A DNA stretch of 64,000 nucleotides from Malachius bipustulatus (GCA_910589415.1 OU342638.1:38847579-38911578); one strand, 5' to 3'; positions 59,101-63,378 are shown, counted from the first letter of the stretch. Translations and numbers: made by a program. Notes: generated by a model not told the origin, from the sequence alone.

Positions 59101-60673
59101 TTCTCACCTTTTTTCCTCTCTCTATTTCCTCCTAGTCTCTTTCTTCCCTTTCTTTCTTTCCCTCTCTCTTCTCTCCTCTCTCTTTATAGTCACCTTTTAT
59201 TAATGCACTTTTTGATTAATTTTGCAGGAGAAATATCTGCAGCATCCGAAGAATTTTGGCGTGATAGCCTCATACCTGGACCGAAAGTCCGTCTCGGATT
59301 GCGTACAGTTTTATTATTTAACCAAGAAGACCGAAAACTACAAGAAACAGCTGCTGAAGCGCACGCGCCAACGTACGAGGGGCACGTTGAGGAACAACGC
59401 CCAGAAAGTCAACAGTAACATTAACGCCTCCGTCGTCGATATCCTGACGACCGGTAAGTCTACTGCTTTTACCAAGTCCATGGACAAGCGTTAATTTCGA
59501 TCTCGTTTTCCAGGTGTGACGACTCGACTGCAGCGCGAGCAGCAGCTCCGTACCGGCGCGCCTCCCCAGCGGGGCACCGTCGTCCAGCAACAACAGCAGC
59601 AGCAGCAACAACAACCAGACCAGTCGCAGCCGCCTCAACCGGCGACTAGCGATGCCCCCACCTCTTCATCATCCGTCCCAGTAACAACGGCCTACGATCC
59701 TCCGCCGGCGGGACCGCCGGGCGGATCCCCGAAACCGGCGCCGTCTTCCGGAGAGAGCCCCGCGACGGGGGCGCCGCCCGGCGTGAAAGCGGAGAGAGAC
59801 GAGGTGAAGGTGAAGACGGAAAGCGAAACCGACTGCGGCGGCGGCGGCGAGAAGGACGAGAAAGGGACGACGGACGAGCCGATGGCGGAGGCGAAAGACG
59901 AGATCGGGGTGAAAGTGAAGGTGGAGGAGGGAGCCGAGCAAGTCAGGTTGGTGTCCCGCCTGCCGGTGTCTTCTTTTTATTCAATCGAAATTCTAATTAC
60001 GATGATTGGAATGAGCGGAAATCTCGGGCTCGCTTTGGCAGTCGATTTTATCCCGATTGAAGTATCAATTTGTAAATGTGATCCGCGAGTCTGTCCGATA
60101 ATTGTTCACTCGACTGTCGTAAACGATTCCCCCGGGGGGCACCGCATTCTAAACCGTCGGCGGTTGCAATGCAGATCGTGTTTACAGAAGTCGTTTGGAT
60201 TGATTGCAATTGGAAATACGACGAGCTCGAAAGGGAGGGGGAAGGAGGAAGAAGGGGTGGTTTCCGTTTGTTTTAATAACATCTCTCAAATTAAATTGAT
60301 TCGATTCCCCCTCTCGCTCTCGATAAGATATTCTTGAATTATTATTGTTGGTTTATGTGTGTGTCTCTAATTGGCTGTTTTGATGTTGTTGCAGTGACCA
60401 GAGCGTGTTGTCTGTGTCGGTGATCGAGAATAAAAAGAAGAAGGAAAGGAGAAAAGACAAGGAAAACAACGCTAGTGTCGAGACGAGCGACGACGAGCCT
60501 TCCGATTTGCAAGGTGAGTTTTTTTTATTTTGCGGTCCGTTTGCCCCCCTACAGTCACTTTTGATTTTTTCTAGATTTTACTGAAAGTTTCGGACCGGTC
60601 CCTATGACTCGGATCCGCTATCCTTACCCTCTATCCCGATCGTATCATTCATTTGTCCCTTATAATCCTCCAG
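24515..60673 (+). CDS. Smr: Smrter / NCoR family nuclear-receptor corepressor (N-terminal part; continues past window)
   Basis: This is the scaffold that recruits histone deacetylase to unliganded nuclear receptors. Exons seen: 24515-24594, 57074-57506, 57627-57978, 58086-58386, 58446-58731, 59228-59453, 59514-59946, 60395-60513, and probably 60575-60673; all join in phase, about 776 residues. The start is the first ATG after an in-frame stop at 24425. Exon 2 is Pro/Ser-rich with a long Gln tract. Exons 3-5 carry the conserved GPS2-binding coiled coil (LIQQIGKVDREIAKAE), then LYNQPSD and FFKRRHADR-type sequence, then MRSYAVIPPV. Exon 6 carries the first SANT domain (EKYLQHPKNFGVIASYLDRK, then YYLTKKTENYK), the deacetylase-activating domain of the family. 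Exon 7 has a second Gln tract and Lys/Glu-rich sequence. The second SANT and receptor-interaction motifs are not in the window, so more exons lie to the right. Intron 1 is 32.5 kb. Confidence 0.9.
24595..25560. other. Smrter intron 1, proximal part; nothing recognised
   Basis: AT-rich intronic DNA after the GTGAGT donor. Short open frames at 24657 and 25269 have no domain or splice support. Confidence 0.5.
25560..28660 (+). repeat. Plus-strand block of the GCGTTCTGAA motif family in Smrter intron 1
   Basis: Motif copies occur at about 25570, 25777, 26888, 27149, 27377, 27713, 27985, 28380 and 28628, all in plus orientation. They sit at the end of diverged modules of 200-330 bp that often read ATAATCGAGTCGTTT, then GATTCGGAAAA, then TTGGGCGCGTTCTGAATAA. 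The block is split by the LINE fragment near 26.4 kb. The modular order shows an old, decayed tandem array, not chance recurrence. Confidence 0.8.
26380..26820 (+). pseudogene. LINE reverse transcriptase C-terminal tail, frameshifted
   Basis: The frame opening at 26351 contains LLDSIQKRVIHLIGG, DTLEHRKRVADLSL and YRYFYGKCS. These match the region after the reverse transcriptase domain in Jockey/CR1-type LINEs. Near 26560-26590 the homology switches to another frame, which reads HPYQVKLVTTRT and then YRTASLWNSIP. A single frameshift therefore breaks the copy. Only the last part of ORF2 is present, as in 5'-truncated insertions. The upstream 26040-26370 (TTTCGAGATACAGGTGTT and similar) looks like another repeat and may form a chimera with it. 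Confidence 0.75.
28661..29330. other. AT-rich intron spacer at the orientation switch, with (ATT)n microsatellite
   Basis: No motif copies occur here. An (ATT)n tract lies at about 29149-29176. This spacer separates plus-oriented copies (left) from minus-oriented copies (right). Confidence 0.6.
29331..30488 (-). repeat. Inverted motif copies and flanking intron sequence
   Basis: Motif copies in minus orientation lie at 29337 (CTGAACGCACCC) and 29886 (CAGAACGCGTCC). The block 29886-29990 is the inverse of 28303-28398. The segment 29430-29700 is an unrelated, moderately GC-rich sequence with no domain. A 40-bp stretch at about 30392-30432 (AGTCTGAAATTTTATAATAA and following) recurs directly after the solo LTR. 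Confidence 0.6.
30489..31025 (-). mobile_element. Solo LTR of the BEL/Pao family with perfect 5-bp target duplication
   Basis: Read on the plus strand it starts TGTTAACTCC and ends ACGAAACA, the inverse of the LTRs at 39656, 45346 and 52065, and it shares most of their internal sequence with moderate divergence and some deletions. It is flanked by identical AAGTC (30484-30488 and 31026-31030), the 5-bp duplication expected for BEL/Pao. No internal region remains, so it arose by LTR-LTR recombination. It is older than the other copies. Confidence 0.9.
31031..31221. repeat. Imperfect inverted repeat next to the solo LTR
   Basis: GGCCAACCACGCTTTCGGTC (from about 31048) pairs with the sequence around 31118-31148 (CCTGGCAGAAAGCGTGGCTGGCC), giving a stem of about 25 bp with a loop of about 50 nt. 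GAAGCGTGGCTAAC follows as a further partial copy. Confidence 0.55.
31222..31470 (-). repeat. Inverted copy of the 25.6-25.8 kb intron module
   Basis: This block begins with the motif in minus orientation (GGAACGCGCCCAAATTTGC) and continues with the inverse of 25594-25800, including AAAATGGCGTCAAGCTTTCT and ATAAATCC-GCGGTCTC. Divergence is moderate. The two copies lie 5.4 kb apart in opposite orientation. Confidence 0.75.
31513..32296. mobile_element. Palindromic Tc1/mariner-like MITE
   Basis: The element begins CAGGGTGTCAATTTGAAAAC and ends with the exact inverse, with TA on each side (31511-31512, 32297-32298), as for IS630-Tc1-mariner insertions. The arms stay complementary for most of the 784 bp, though diverged. 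For example, the sequence around 31640-31680 (CCTTGACTCAGTAATGACGA) matches the inverse of 32135-32175. The centre near 31910-31960 has further CAGGG/CCCTG ends. No transposase frame is present, so it is a foldback non-autonomous element. Confidence 0.85.
32297..33350. other. AT-rich Smrter intron; no feature recognised
   Basis: Contains scattered TAGGTACCTA-type words and poly-purine stretches. Short open frames lack domains. Confidence 0.5.
33350..34965 (-). repeat. Dense minus-oriented motif array with a 222-bp tandem core
   Basis: About 21 copies of the motif in minus orientation (CTGAACGCACCCAAATTTCC) lie between 33357 and 34963. From about 34115 the array is a clear tandem repeat: GTCTGAACGCGCC recurs at about 34115, 34330, 34552 and 34777, with three motif copies per unit, in the order ACCTGAACGCACCCAAGTTT, CAGAACGCACCCAAATTT, GTCTGAACGCGCCTAAATTT. 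Units further left are more diverged. Short open frames with repeating LNAPKF-type words arise from the repeat and are not genes. Confidence 0.92.
34966..37260. other. Smrter intron; no gene seen
   Basis: AT-rich DNA with a modestly GC-richer stretch around 35370-35660. No coding signal or clear repeat was found. A segment at about 36480-36660 resembles generic dispersed repeat sequence (GGGGGGAGGGC, ACCACCCCCCTACCCCC) but I cannot classify it. Confidence 0.4.
37281..37810. repeat. Diverged direct duplication of about 300 bp
   Basis: Two units (about 37281-37560 and 37592-37810) share TTTGGTCGCCATGTT, then TTTACTTTGTGTAAA, ACGTTTT-TGGCAGTT and finally GGCCATTTTGTTGG. Divergence and small deletions show the duplication is old. 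Confidence 0.7.
37811..38560. other. AT-rich Smrter intron; no feature recognised
   Basis: No coding frame, repeat unit or motif cluster stands out. Confidence 0.4.
38560..39010 (+). promoter_or_regulatory. Candidate internal Smrter promoter with TATA box and GC-rich hairpin
   Basis: A strong TATA box, TATAAATAG (38768-38776), stands at the left of a GC-rich, CpG-rich island (about 38775-39010) in an otherwise AT-rich intron. Downstream are repeated GGTGACGGGTGACGCGCG, CAAGGTCAAGCGCAA (nuclear-receptor half-site-like), CGTGACGTGACG (CRE-like) and a perfect 12-bp hairpin CGCTTACGGGGC / GCCCCGTAAGCG (38861-38892, 8-nt loop). Transcription would start near 38800 in the Smrter direction. No coding exon with a clear donor is seen, so a noncoding alternative first exon is the likeliest product. 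Confidence 0.45.
39011..39655. other. Smrter intron flank of the BEL/Pao pair
   Basis: A plus-strand frame from 39436 stays open up to the LTR edge and reads on into it. It encodes about 75 residues before the LTR (including ICRRNFERLSLRQQEGIREQ) that look like real coding composition, but I recognise no family and see no splice signals. It may be a fragment of another mobile element. Confidence 0.35.
39656..40225 (-). mobile_element. 3' LTR of BEL/Pao copy A
   Basis: On the plus strand it runs TGTTAACTCC...GACGTAACA, so in element orientation it has the canonical TG...CA ends. At 570 bp it matches the other LTRs closely. The inner border is preceded (element orientation) by the purine-rich GGTGGGCGGTA tract, the expected plus-strand primer site. 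The outer flank CAAAC is not repeated at the far end of the pair. Confidence 0.92.
40369..45042 (-). CDS. BEL/Pao Gag-Pol polyprotein, copy A, internally deleted in integrase
   Basis: One long frame starting at the ATG at 45042 and ending at 40369, 1,557 residues. It is nearly identical to copy B from Gag through protease, reverse transcriptase and RNase H and into the integrase, with a few substitutions. The reading then jumps from the early integrase core straight to the last 40 or so residues: 594 bp are missing, in frame. The lost part holds two of the three catalytic acidic residues of the integrase and most of the C-terminal domain, so this copy cannot encode a working integrase. The deletion joins two similar stretches (GCTCTTAGGA and GCTCTAGGAA), so slippage or microhomology repair is likely. 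Confidence 0.95.
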   Translation of the reverse strand: MSNTLVGANASVSKFLTRLNSILTVVTAPIDEKSRFIVLAACDSASDLYSQVQEVDRNILITVESADKSALVVDVSSEIWKSYSGLLIEVDSVYFQIRAVQLSLESTQDTVVKSRHGSSESLNSRQSGAPALPPSASSHVKLPRIGIPTFDGSLRMWSVYYDLFRTLIHSNDSLAPIEKFQYLVSTLSKEPLTLVKHLPLTDDNYVIAFDTLVQRYQNERVLATCYWQAICNAPKITDSDSSQSLRELLNTFSENITALGQVSGVSLWDFTLFNWLLQKLDNATRKRFELQFASEEFPSYQDLHKFLSSQCRALESSLGNDLSPSAVVGKRSSVKSGGKVESRNSHAFLSTSSASSSKQSCFHCNGEHPISNCRSFLKLDPRKRFEAVKAARLCLNCFGPSHLVKQCPSSHSCKECAGRHHSLLHFVKLSNSDGAASHRVEPPPVASTVAMSSLPSFQDVRSRSRSNTTVLLATACIEVQDKWGNYQVVRSLIDSGSQSSFITDRCRKRLGLHLNRSSTPISCLGHVTLGSAQGSSDCIIRPVGVPSPTFKVSTLVLPNICGKLPSVDISPSKALDNLKLADPNWYTPGSVDVLLGADIFPNIVHGGYLSGSDNCPAAMNTTFGWVLLGTISSKVAGEVQACFASVDSTLEETLKAFWRVEEVPSVEVCSNEEQEAESLFVESHYREESGRFGVLLPFKDSKELPIFNDSLNVADRRLLALERRLSRLPHIRDMYVEFMKDYLEAGHMSLVPLESESANSYYIPHHCVFKDPGVSMSSDVSSLAPVSSKIRVVFDASAKASNNLSLNDTLLIGPKLQNDITSVLLRFRENKFVFTCDIRQMYRQILVGDSHRQYQLIRWRFSEKDPIRSYKLNTVTYGVSSSPYLAIRCLLQLAQENSEKFPLASKAIRLGLYVDDFAIGANQIEETLELRNQLISLLQLGQFELRKWSANNPQLLQDLPVEHCQQQSSNFDSESDFSGKILGLQWHSATESFSFMVKSIDSPCTKRSILSEVAKIYDPLGFLCPLTFMAKRVIQHLWYLGLDWDEDPPADVVEKWNRYKSTLHVLSKLTIPRCLVPEGSFVSCQLHAFCDASTAGYAGVVYYRFEDADGNVQVRFVTAKSRVAPLKPLSVPRLELCAAVLLSDLVSFVLEQGPQSIVVDKVFAWSDSSVALSWIKSSPHRWKTFVSNRVVHIQDRIPPDCWNHVRSGDNPADIASRGLLPEELVGASAWWAGPEFLRLPLESWPALFPIAPTSDVELEKRNIVLFATIEISDVDVLLKRFSSLRKIQGIIARCFRFTNNCRAVNRTTGALSVSELHAALMHIVRIVQSSVFSSELEKIRSGKPCAKYLQSLSPFIDDFGILRVGGRLLHSGLAFDAKYPALLPGRHRLVELLIDQIHRGNLHPGVNTTHYLLQQNFWILSARRVIRSYLSKCNRCFRTRPLSLEPPMGNLPVARVSQLKPFSCVGVDYGGPFPIVLSRYRGVKTSKAYLCLFVCFATRAIHLEIASDLSSETFLAALGRIVSLHPGADGVARVASVRTTRGLCKRPLVKLCPLPNQ
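45043..45345 (-). mobile_element. Truncated leader of BEL/Pao copy A
   Basis: Read on the minus strand this matches the leader of copy B from about 46353 to 46653, then stops exactly where the plus-oriented LTR begins at 45346. The rest of copy A's leader, its primer-binding site and its own 5' LTR are missing. Confidence 0.85.
45346..45909 (+). mobile_element. 5' LTR of BEL/Pao copy B
   Basis: The LTR starts TGTTACGTCC and ends GGAGTTAACA (564 bp). It differs from the 3' LTR of the same element in a cluster around 45424-45434 (CATCGGGCCAGG against CATTTGACGAAGG) as well as at scattered sites, while the 3' LTR is closer there to the LTR of copy A. A candidate primer-binding site begins with TGG at 45916 (TGGTCCCTCCGTAGTCGGA). 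Confidence 0.92.
45910..46653 (+). mobile_element. Leader of BEL/Pao copy B, with internal duplication
   Basis: The leader contains two diverged copies of about 220 bp (46200-46408 and 46409-46620). Each reads AATATTGATTTT, then TATTCACGGTATAC, CTGGGTACACTCGGTATCT, AAGTATTGTTTTTTGGTGAAT and CACTTGGTTAGGTACTTATT, and ends near TACAGGT. No coding frame is evident. Packaging or translation signals may lie here, but none can be shown. Confidence 0.8.
46654..51921 (+). CDS. BEL/Pao retrotransposon Gag-Pol polyprotein, copy B, full-length frame
   Basis: A single uninterrupted frame of 1,755 residues from the ATG at 46654. Domains in order: Gag (about 1-340, with the conserved PTFDGSLRMWSVYYDLF region); zinc knuckles of CX2CX4HX4C type near 360 and 390; an aspartic protease of the Pao type near 493 (IDSGSQ); reverse transcriptase with the YVDD box near 912; RNase H near 1088 (FCDAS); an HHCC zinc-binding region near 1400-1440; an integrase core with its three acidic residues near 1465, 1530 and 1575; and a C-terminal domain as usual for BEL/Pao. 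Gag and Pol in one frame without a stop is common in the group. No envelope frame follows. The intact frame and similar LTRs suggest recent activity, but activity cannot be shown here. Confidence 0.96.
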   Translation: MSNTLVGANASVSKFLTRLNSILTVVSAPIDEKSRFIVLAACDSASDLYSQVQEVDRNILITVESADKSALVVDVSSEIWKSYSGLLIEVDSVYFQIRAVQLSLESTQDTVVKSRHGSSESLNSRQSGAPALPSSASSHVKLPRIGIPTFDGSLRMWSVYYDLFRTLIHSNDSLAPIEKFQYLVSTLSKEPLTLVKHLPLTDDNYSIAFDTLVQRYQNERVLATCYWQSICNAPKITDSDSSQSLRELLNTFSENITALGQVSGVSLWDFTLFNWLLQKLDNATRKRFELQFASEEFPSYSDLHKFLSSQCRALESSLGNDLSPSAVVGKRSSVKSGGKVESRNSHAFLSTSSASSSKQSCFHCNGEHPISNCRSFLKLDPRKRFEAVKAARLCLNCFGPSHLVKQCPSSHSCKECAGRHHSLLHFVKLSNSDGAASHRVEPPPVASTVAMSSLPSFQDVRSRSRSNTTVLLATACIEVQDKWGNYQVVRSLIDSGSQSSFITDRCRKRLGLHLNRSSTPISCLGHVTLGSAQGSSDCIIRPVGVPSPTFKVSTLVLPNICGKLPSVDISPSKALDNLKLADPNWYTPGSVDVLLGADIFPNIVHGGYLSGSDNCPAAMNTTFGWVLLGTISSKVAGEVQACFASVDSTLEETLKAFWRVEEVPSVEVCSNEEQEAESLFVESHYREESGRFGVLLPFKDSKELPIFNDSLNVADRRLLALERRLSRLPHIRDMYVEFMKDYLEAGHMSLVPLESESANSYYIPHHCVFKDPGVSMSSDVSSLAPVSSKIRVVFDASAKASNNLSLNDTLLIGPKLQNDITSVLLRFRENKFVFTCDIRQMYRQILVGDSHRQYQLIRWRFSEKDPIRSYKLNTVTYGVSSSPYLAIRCLLQLAQENSEKFPLASKAIRLGLYVDDFAIGANQIEETLELRNQLISLLQLGQFELRKWSANNPQLLQDLPVEHCQQQSSNFDSESDFSVKILGLQWQSATDSFSFMVKSIDSPCTKRSILSEVAKIYDPLGFLCPLTFMAKRVIQHLWYLGLDWDEDPPADVVEKWNRYKSTLHVLSKLTIPRCLVPEGSFVSCQLHAFCDASTAGYAGVVYYRFEDADGNVQVRFVTAKSRVAPLKPLSVPRLELCAAVLLSDLVSFVLEQGPQSIVVDKVFAWSDSSVALSWIKSSPHRWKTFVSNRVVHIQDRIPPDCWNHVRSGDNPADVASRGLLPEELVGASAWWAGPEFLRLPLESWPALVPIAPTSDVELEKRNIVLFATIEISDVDVLLKRFSSLRKIQGIIARCFRFTNNCRAVNRTTGALSVSELHAALMHIVRIVQSSVFSSELEKIRSGKPCAKYLQSLSPFIDDFGILRVGGRLLHSGLAFDAKYPALLPGRHRLVELLIDQIHRGNLHPGVNTTHYLLQQNFWILSARRVIRSYLSKCNRCFRTRPLSLEPPMGNLPVARVSQLKPFSCVGVDYGGPFPIVLSRYRGVKTSKAYLCLFVCFATRAIHLEIASDLSSETFLAALRRFVARRGRCSDIYSDCGTNFVGANKELNSNLKIAAEGEGIRWHFNPPSAPHFGGLWESGVKSVKTHMARVIGGQILTYEELNTFIVQIEAVLNSRPLCPISSDPNDLSALTPGHFLTLEPLSSVPDVNLSHLKISRLSRWQLVQRMQRDFWTRWRAEYLHNFHQRSKWSKTHLFESTDIGSLVLIKDELLSPLKWALGRIVSLHPGADGVARVASVRTTKGLCKRPLVKLCPLPNQ
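52065..52629 (+). mobile_element. 3' LTR of BEL/Pao copy B
   Basis: 565 bp, TGTTACGTCC to GGAGTTAACA. It is preceded by the purine-rich GGTGGGCGGTA tract. Neither the sequence after it (CTCTG) nor that before the 5' LTR (ACGAA) gives a target duplication. Confidence 0.92.
52630..53040. repeat. 29-bp minisatellite with core GGTTGGCTCGCAATTTTT
   Basis: About 14 units of roughly 29 bp, of the form TTGGCTCGCAATTTTTTTACAAACTCTGG with variants GGTTAGCTCGC and CCGTGTTTGGCTCGC. A three-unit block (CTCTGGTTGG to CTCCGGTTAGC) is repeated inside the array, so larger duplications have occurred. The right end decays into poly-T. Open frames here are repeat artefacts. The core resembles the inverse of the 102-bp array at the left edge of the window. 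Confidence 0.9.
53121..53436. repeat. Inverted repeat with arms of about 70 bp
   Basis: The left arm (53121-53205) and right arm (53357-53436) are inverses with a few mismatches, sharing GTGGTCCATGGAGATTTGCT and GAACGTTTC. The loop is about 150 nt with GC-rich stretches. No target duplication is evident. It could be an old foldback element or a bilateral regulatory site. Confidence 0.7.
53437..55140. other. GC-richer Smrter intron; possible regulatory DNA, no gene proved
   Basis: Several CpG-rich stretches (about 53560-53900 and 54060-54720) interrupt the AT-rich intron. Open frames exist on both strands but show no domain, and codon order looks random. Alternative noncoding first exons of Smrter are possible. 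Confidence 0.4.
55150..55460 (+). promoter_or_regulatory. Candidate CpG promoter with paired CCAAT boxes
   Basis: The segment is GC- and CpG-rich in an AT-rich intron. It has a direct CCAAT box (AGCCAATAGC, 55173) and an inverted one (GCTATTGGTC, 55228) about 55 bp apart, an arrangement seen in NF-Y-driven promoters, with ATGGCCGC just before. Direction is not certain. It lies 1.6 kb before Smrter exon 2, so a downstream alternative promoter is the simplest reading. Confidence 0.4.
55882..57024. repeat. Eight GGTGGAAT...ATTCCACC hairpin units before Smrter exon 2
   Basis: Paired inverse words GGTGGAAT and ATTCCACC (some variants) delimit eight units: 55882-55924, 55968-56041, 56087-56145, 56316-56358, 56412-56454, 56661-56703, 56738-56781 and 56970-57024. 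Two sub-families appear: GGTGGAATAGACGCAGT...CGTTTATTCCACC and GTGGAATGAACCAGT...TTCCACCA. Stems are 8-12 bp, loops 25-55 nt. The blocks at 56162-56358 and 56530-56703 are also direct copies of each other, so the cluster grew partly by duplication. The last unit ends 50 bp before the exon 2 acceptor. Confidence 0.85.
58745..59215. repeat. CT-rich low-complexity intron between Smrter exons 5 and 6
   Basis: Almost pure pyrimidine on the coding strand (TCTCTCTC, TTCCTCTCTC). The long open frames here (Leu/Ser/Pro-rich) are composition artefacts. The tract ends in a normal acceptor at 59227. Confidence 0.9.
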
Positions 60674-62031
60674 GTAAGTCAAAGAAGTAAAAAGGTCAGG
60701 AAAGAGTATTATGATGAGACGCCAGACAGAGAAAGAACGCAACTGAAGGAATATCACTTCCACCTGTAAATTTAAAATGTGGCCAAGTAACATTATGCTC
60801 CTTCCTGACTATTACTTCTTTGAGGTAAGTATTCCCTGTTGATTATTATAAAAAATAATATTTCCCTCATAGCTTATGCAACCAATTATACTTCACTCTG
60901 TTTACTTTATAGCCACGCCCCCCACCGCACGTGTATTATTGGTTGCCTATCCTTGGAAATGTATCTTTCATGTCTTTTATTGTTCTTGAGCCCCATAAAA
61001 ATAACAATGCGCTTTTGTAATGAACAATGGGGGTTCTAAAATGTTCTTTAACACTTTTTACATCATTAAGGAGAGGATTCATCAATTTTTAATTGATTGG
61101 TTAAGGAAAATTAACATTTATTGTTGCTTGTTTCAATTATTTTGAGATTTCGCCATCTTGGATTTCATTTAGGGCGCGTTTTTATCCTGGGAGCGTGTTT
61201 TTACAGTGAGCGCGTTCTGGTTTAACTGTGTGAAGTTTAATGCGGCAGCCATATTCCTGCTACTTTATTAGTTGGGTAGAATCAACAATGTGGTGGGTTA
61301 TTTTCATCGATTTTGACGTTTTACAGTTTTTTTAATATGGTAATTTTTTATTTACGGGCGTATTCTTGTTATTTTAATCGAATTTGAGGTTTCAAGCATT
61401 TATTTTTTTTATTTAAGGGCGCGTTTTTCTTATTTTTCCTGGTTATCGCGCTGTTGTCATTTATTTTATGGCCGCGTTTTTACCGTGCGAGCGTGTTCTG
61501 GATAAATTTACTATTTTAATTTTAATGCGGCAGCCAATTATGGGCGCGTTTTTACCGTGTGTGGGTGCGTTCTGGTTAAAATTACCAAGTTAATTTTTAA
61601 TGCGGCAGTCATTTTCATGCAAATAGTTTGTTCAACAATATTATGGCCTACTTTTATCGATTTTGACGTTTTACCGTATTTTTAATTGATTTTATTTTTA
61701 TTATATGGACGCATTATTATCTTTATTTTCTGTGAGCGAGCTCAGGTTAAATTTAGTATTTTTCAGGCAATCCAAATGAGAATTCACAGACATAATTGAT
61801 TTTTTAAATGTAGTAATATTCATATTATAGGGTGTGTTCATAAAGTAAATTGAAAGTAAGATGGTAGCCATTTTTAGGCCAACCATTTTTCGCAAAAAAA
61901 AACTAACTTTACAATGAAATATCTACTAAAAATAAGTTAAGAAACGCCCTCACCGTGCTTACATAGTATTTATTAATTAAATTTAAATTAATTTTTACAC
62001 ATTGAAAACCTATCCTATCTACAAGAAGGGT
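60674..62031. other. Smrter intron containing the GCGTTYTGG module repeats
   Basis: From 61170 to about 61760 a module recurs roughly four times: GGGCGCGTTTTTACCGTG, then AGCGTGTTCTGGTTAAA, then TTTTAATGCGGCAGCCAT. It shares the GCGTTCTG core with the intron 1 motif family. The rest is AT-rich with no coding frame. The 3' UTR of the BTB gene lies at the right end. Confidence 0.65.
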
Positions 62032-63378
62032 CTAGTTGTCTGAATTGATGGCCTCGACGTCGATGTTACTGCTGGCGTTGCTGGCGGTGTTCTCGCTGTC
62101 GACACTCGCCTCGATGTTGGACGGTTCGGGCAGCATTTCGTTGTTTTTGTTGCTGCTGTCGGCCATCTCTTCCGCGTGGCACAGCTTCCGGTGCTTGTGG
62201 ACGAAGTAGTAGCTGGGAAACTTGGACCCGCACGTCTTGCACGGGTAATACTGGACGTTCATGTCGAGCAGCTTGACTTCCCGTTTCGCGGCGCTGTCGG
62301 CGCCGACGGGCATCGCGTTAACGTCCACGTTGACGGGGTTCAGGTGTCGCCGCGCGTGCTTCTGGTAGCAGTACTGCGACTTGAAGGTGTGGTTGCAGTA
62401 GAGACAGGTGAACAGCTCCTGGCCCTGGTTCTCGTCGCATTTCTCTTTCAGGTTCTCTTCGGTTTTGCCGCTGCCGCTCTTGCTCGATCCCTGAGATCCG
62501 GGACGGTGGTTGCGGTTGTGGTGTTGGTGCGGATGGTGAGGACGAGGGGAATCCCCGGCGCCGCTACGGTGGACGTTGTAGTTCTTGTTGATCACCCTTT
62601 GGAAGCGGACCGGGCCGTCGCAGCACGCGATGTCGATTATGACCTTCTCGTTGTGGCCGTCGGGGTTGCGTTTCCTCGACTTGGATTTCTCGCCGGGGCT
62701 CTTCTTCACGGCCGGTTTTACGTCGACGGTCTCCTGTTCCGGCGGCGGGTTCTCGTGCGACATCTTGGAAGTGGACGGGGCGTCCTTGTCGACGGCGACG
62801 GCTCTGAAGGGGGTGTCTTCGTGCTTCTCGAGATTCGAATAAGTCGGCGCGAAGATCTGCTGCGTGGCGGGGGGCGCCTTACGGCTTGCGATCGGCTTGA
62901 TGACGTTGTTGCGGTTCTCGATGTTCTGCGCCTGCAGGAGGAAGTTCCTGCAGATCTCCAGCGCCCTGGGCATGTGCAGGATGTGAGTCGCCAGGAGGAT
63001 GTTGTAGATGTTGCCCAGGTTCAGGTCGAGATAGCCGGTGTACATGAAGGTGAGGAGGGAGGAGAACTCGTCGACGTTTATGCTCGGCACTAGTATCGGA
63101 GTCGTGCCTGTTGATGCACAAATATCGGTTGGGTTGAGGAAAAAAAAATTGAAAGAGTCTTTACCTAAATGGTTGTTGAGGGCAGCCTTGAAGAAGCCGC
63201 TGTGCGCGCACAGGATGGCCTTGTGAGCGGAGAAGTGCGTCATCGAGGGACCCACTTGGAGAGCGACGTCGGGGGCGCTCGATTGACCGGACGGAAGGGG
63301 GCTCGGCGGAGGAAGGGGCGGCGGAAATGCCGGTCCGCAGGGCCCCAACGACAGCCACGCTCGGTAAAACGAGTACAT
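62032..63378 (-). CDS. BTB/POZ domain protein with two C2H2 zinc fingers
   Basis: Two coding exons (63165-63378 and 62032-63107) give 429 residues. The intron of 57 nt (63108-63164) has GT-AG ends and removing it restores the BTB fold: AHKAILCAHSGFFKAAL and then INVDEFSSLLTFMYTGYLDL. After the BTB domain comes a Ser/Pro/Lys-rich linker with a basic KSKSRKRN-type signal. Two C2H2 fingers follow (CLYCNHTFKSQYCYQKHARRH; CKTCGSKFPSYYFVHKHRKLCH) and the C-terminus is acidic. Such proteins are nuclear transcription regulators that dimerise through BTB. Here the BTB start is unusual: a Pro-rich stretch (PPPLPPPSPLP) replaces the usual first strand and helix, so a longer form with an upstream exon is possible. 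No family name is certain. Confidence 0.85.
   Translation of the reverse strand: MYSFYRAWLSLGPCGPAFPPPLPPPSPLPSGQSSAPDVALQVGPSMTHFSAHKAILCAHSGFFKAALNNHLGKDSFNFFFLNPTDICASTGTTPILVPSINVDEFSSLLTFMYTGYLDLNLGNIYNILLATHILHMPRALEICRNFLLQAQNIENRNNVIKPIASRKAPPATQQIFAPTYSNLEKHEDTPFRAVAVDKDAPSTSKMSHENPPPEQETVDVKPAVKKSPGEKSKSRKRNPDGHNEKVIIDIACCDGPVRFQRVINKNYNVHRSGAGDSPRPHHPHQHHNRNHRPGSQGSSKSGSGKTEENLKEKCDENQGQELFTCLYCNHTFKSQYCYQKHARRHLNPVNVDVNAMPVGADSAAKREVKLLDMNVQYYPCKTCGSKFPSYYFVHKHRKLCHAEEMADSSNKNNEMLPEPSNIEASVDSENTASNASSNIDVEAINSDN

Noticed and set aside
58745..59220. Long Ser/Leu/Pro frames between Smrter exons 5 and 6
   Set aside because: Pure CT-rich low complexity in an intron.
60690..60826. Further Smrter exon before GTAAGT at about 60824
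   Set aside because: Every acceptor tried in the incoming phase meets a stop before the donor.
62176..63093. 305-codon frame antisense to the BTB gene
   Set aside because: Shadow of GC-rich third positions; runs through the fingers and linker of the real gene with no domain of its own.
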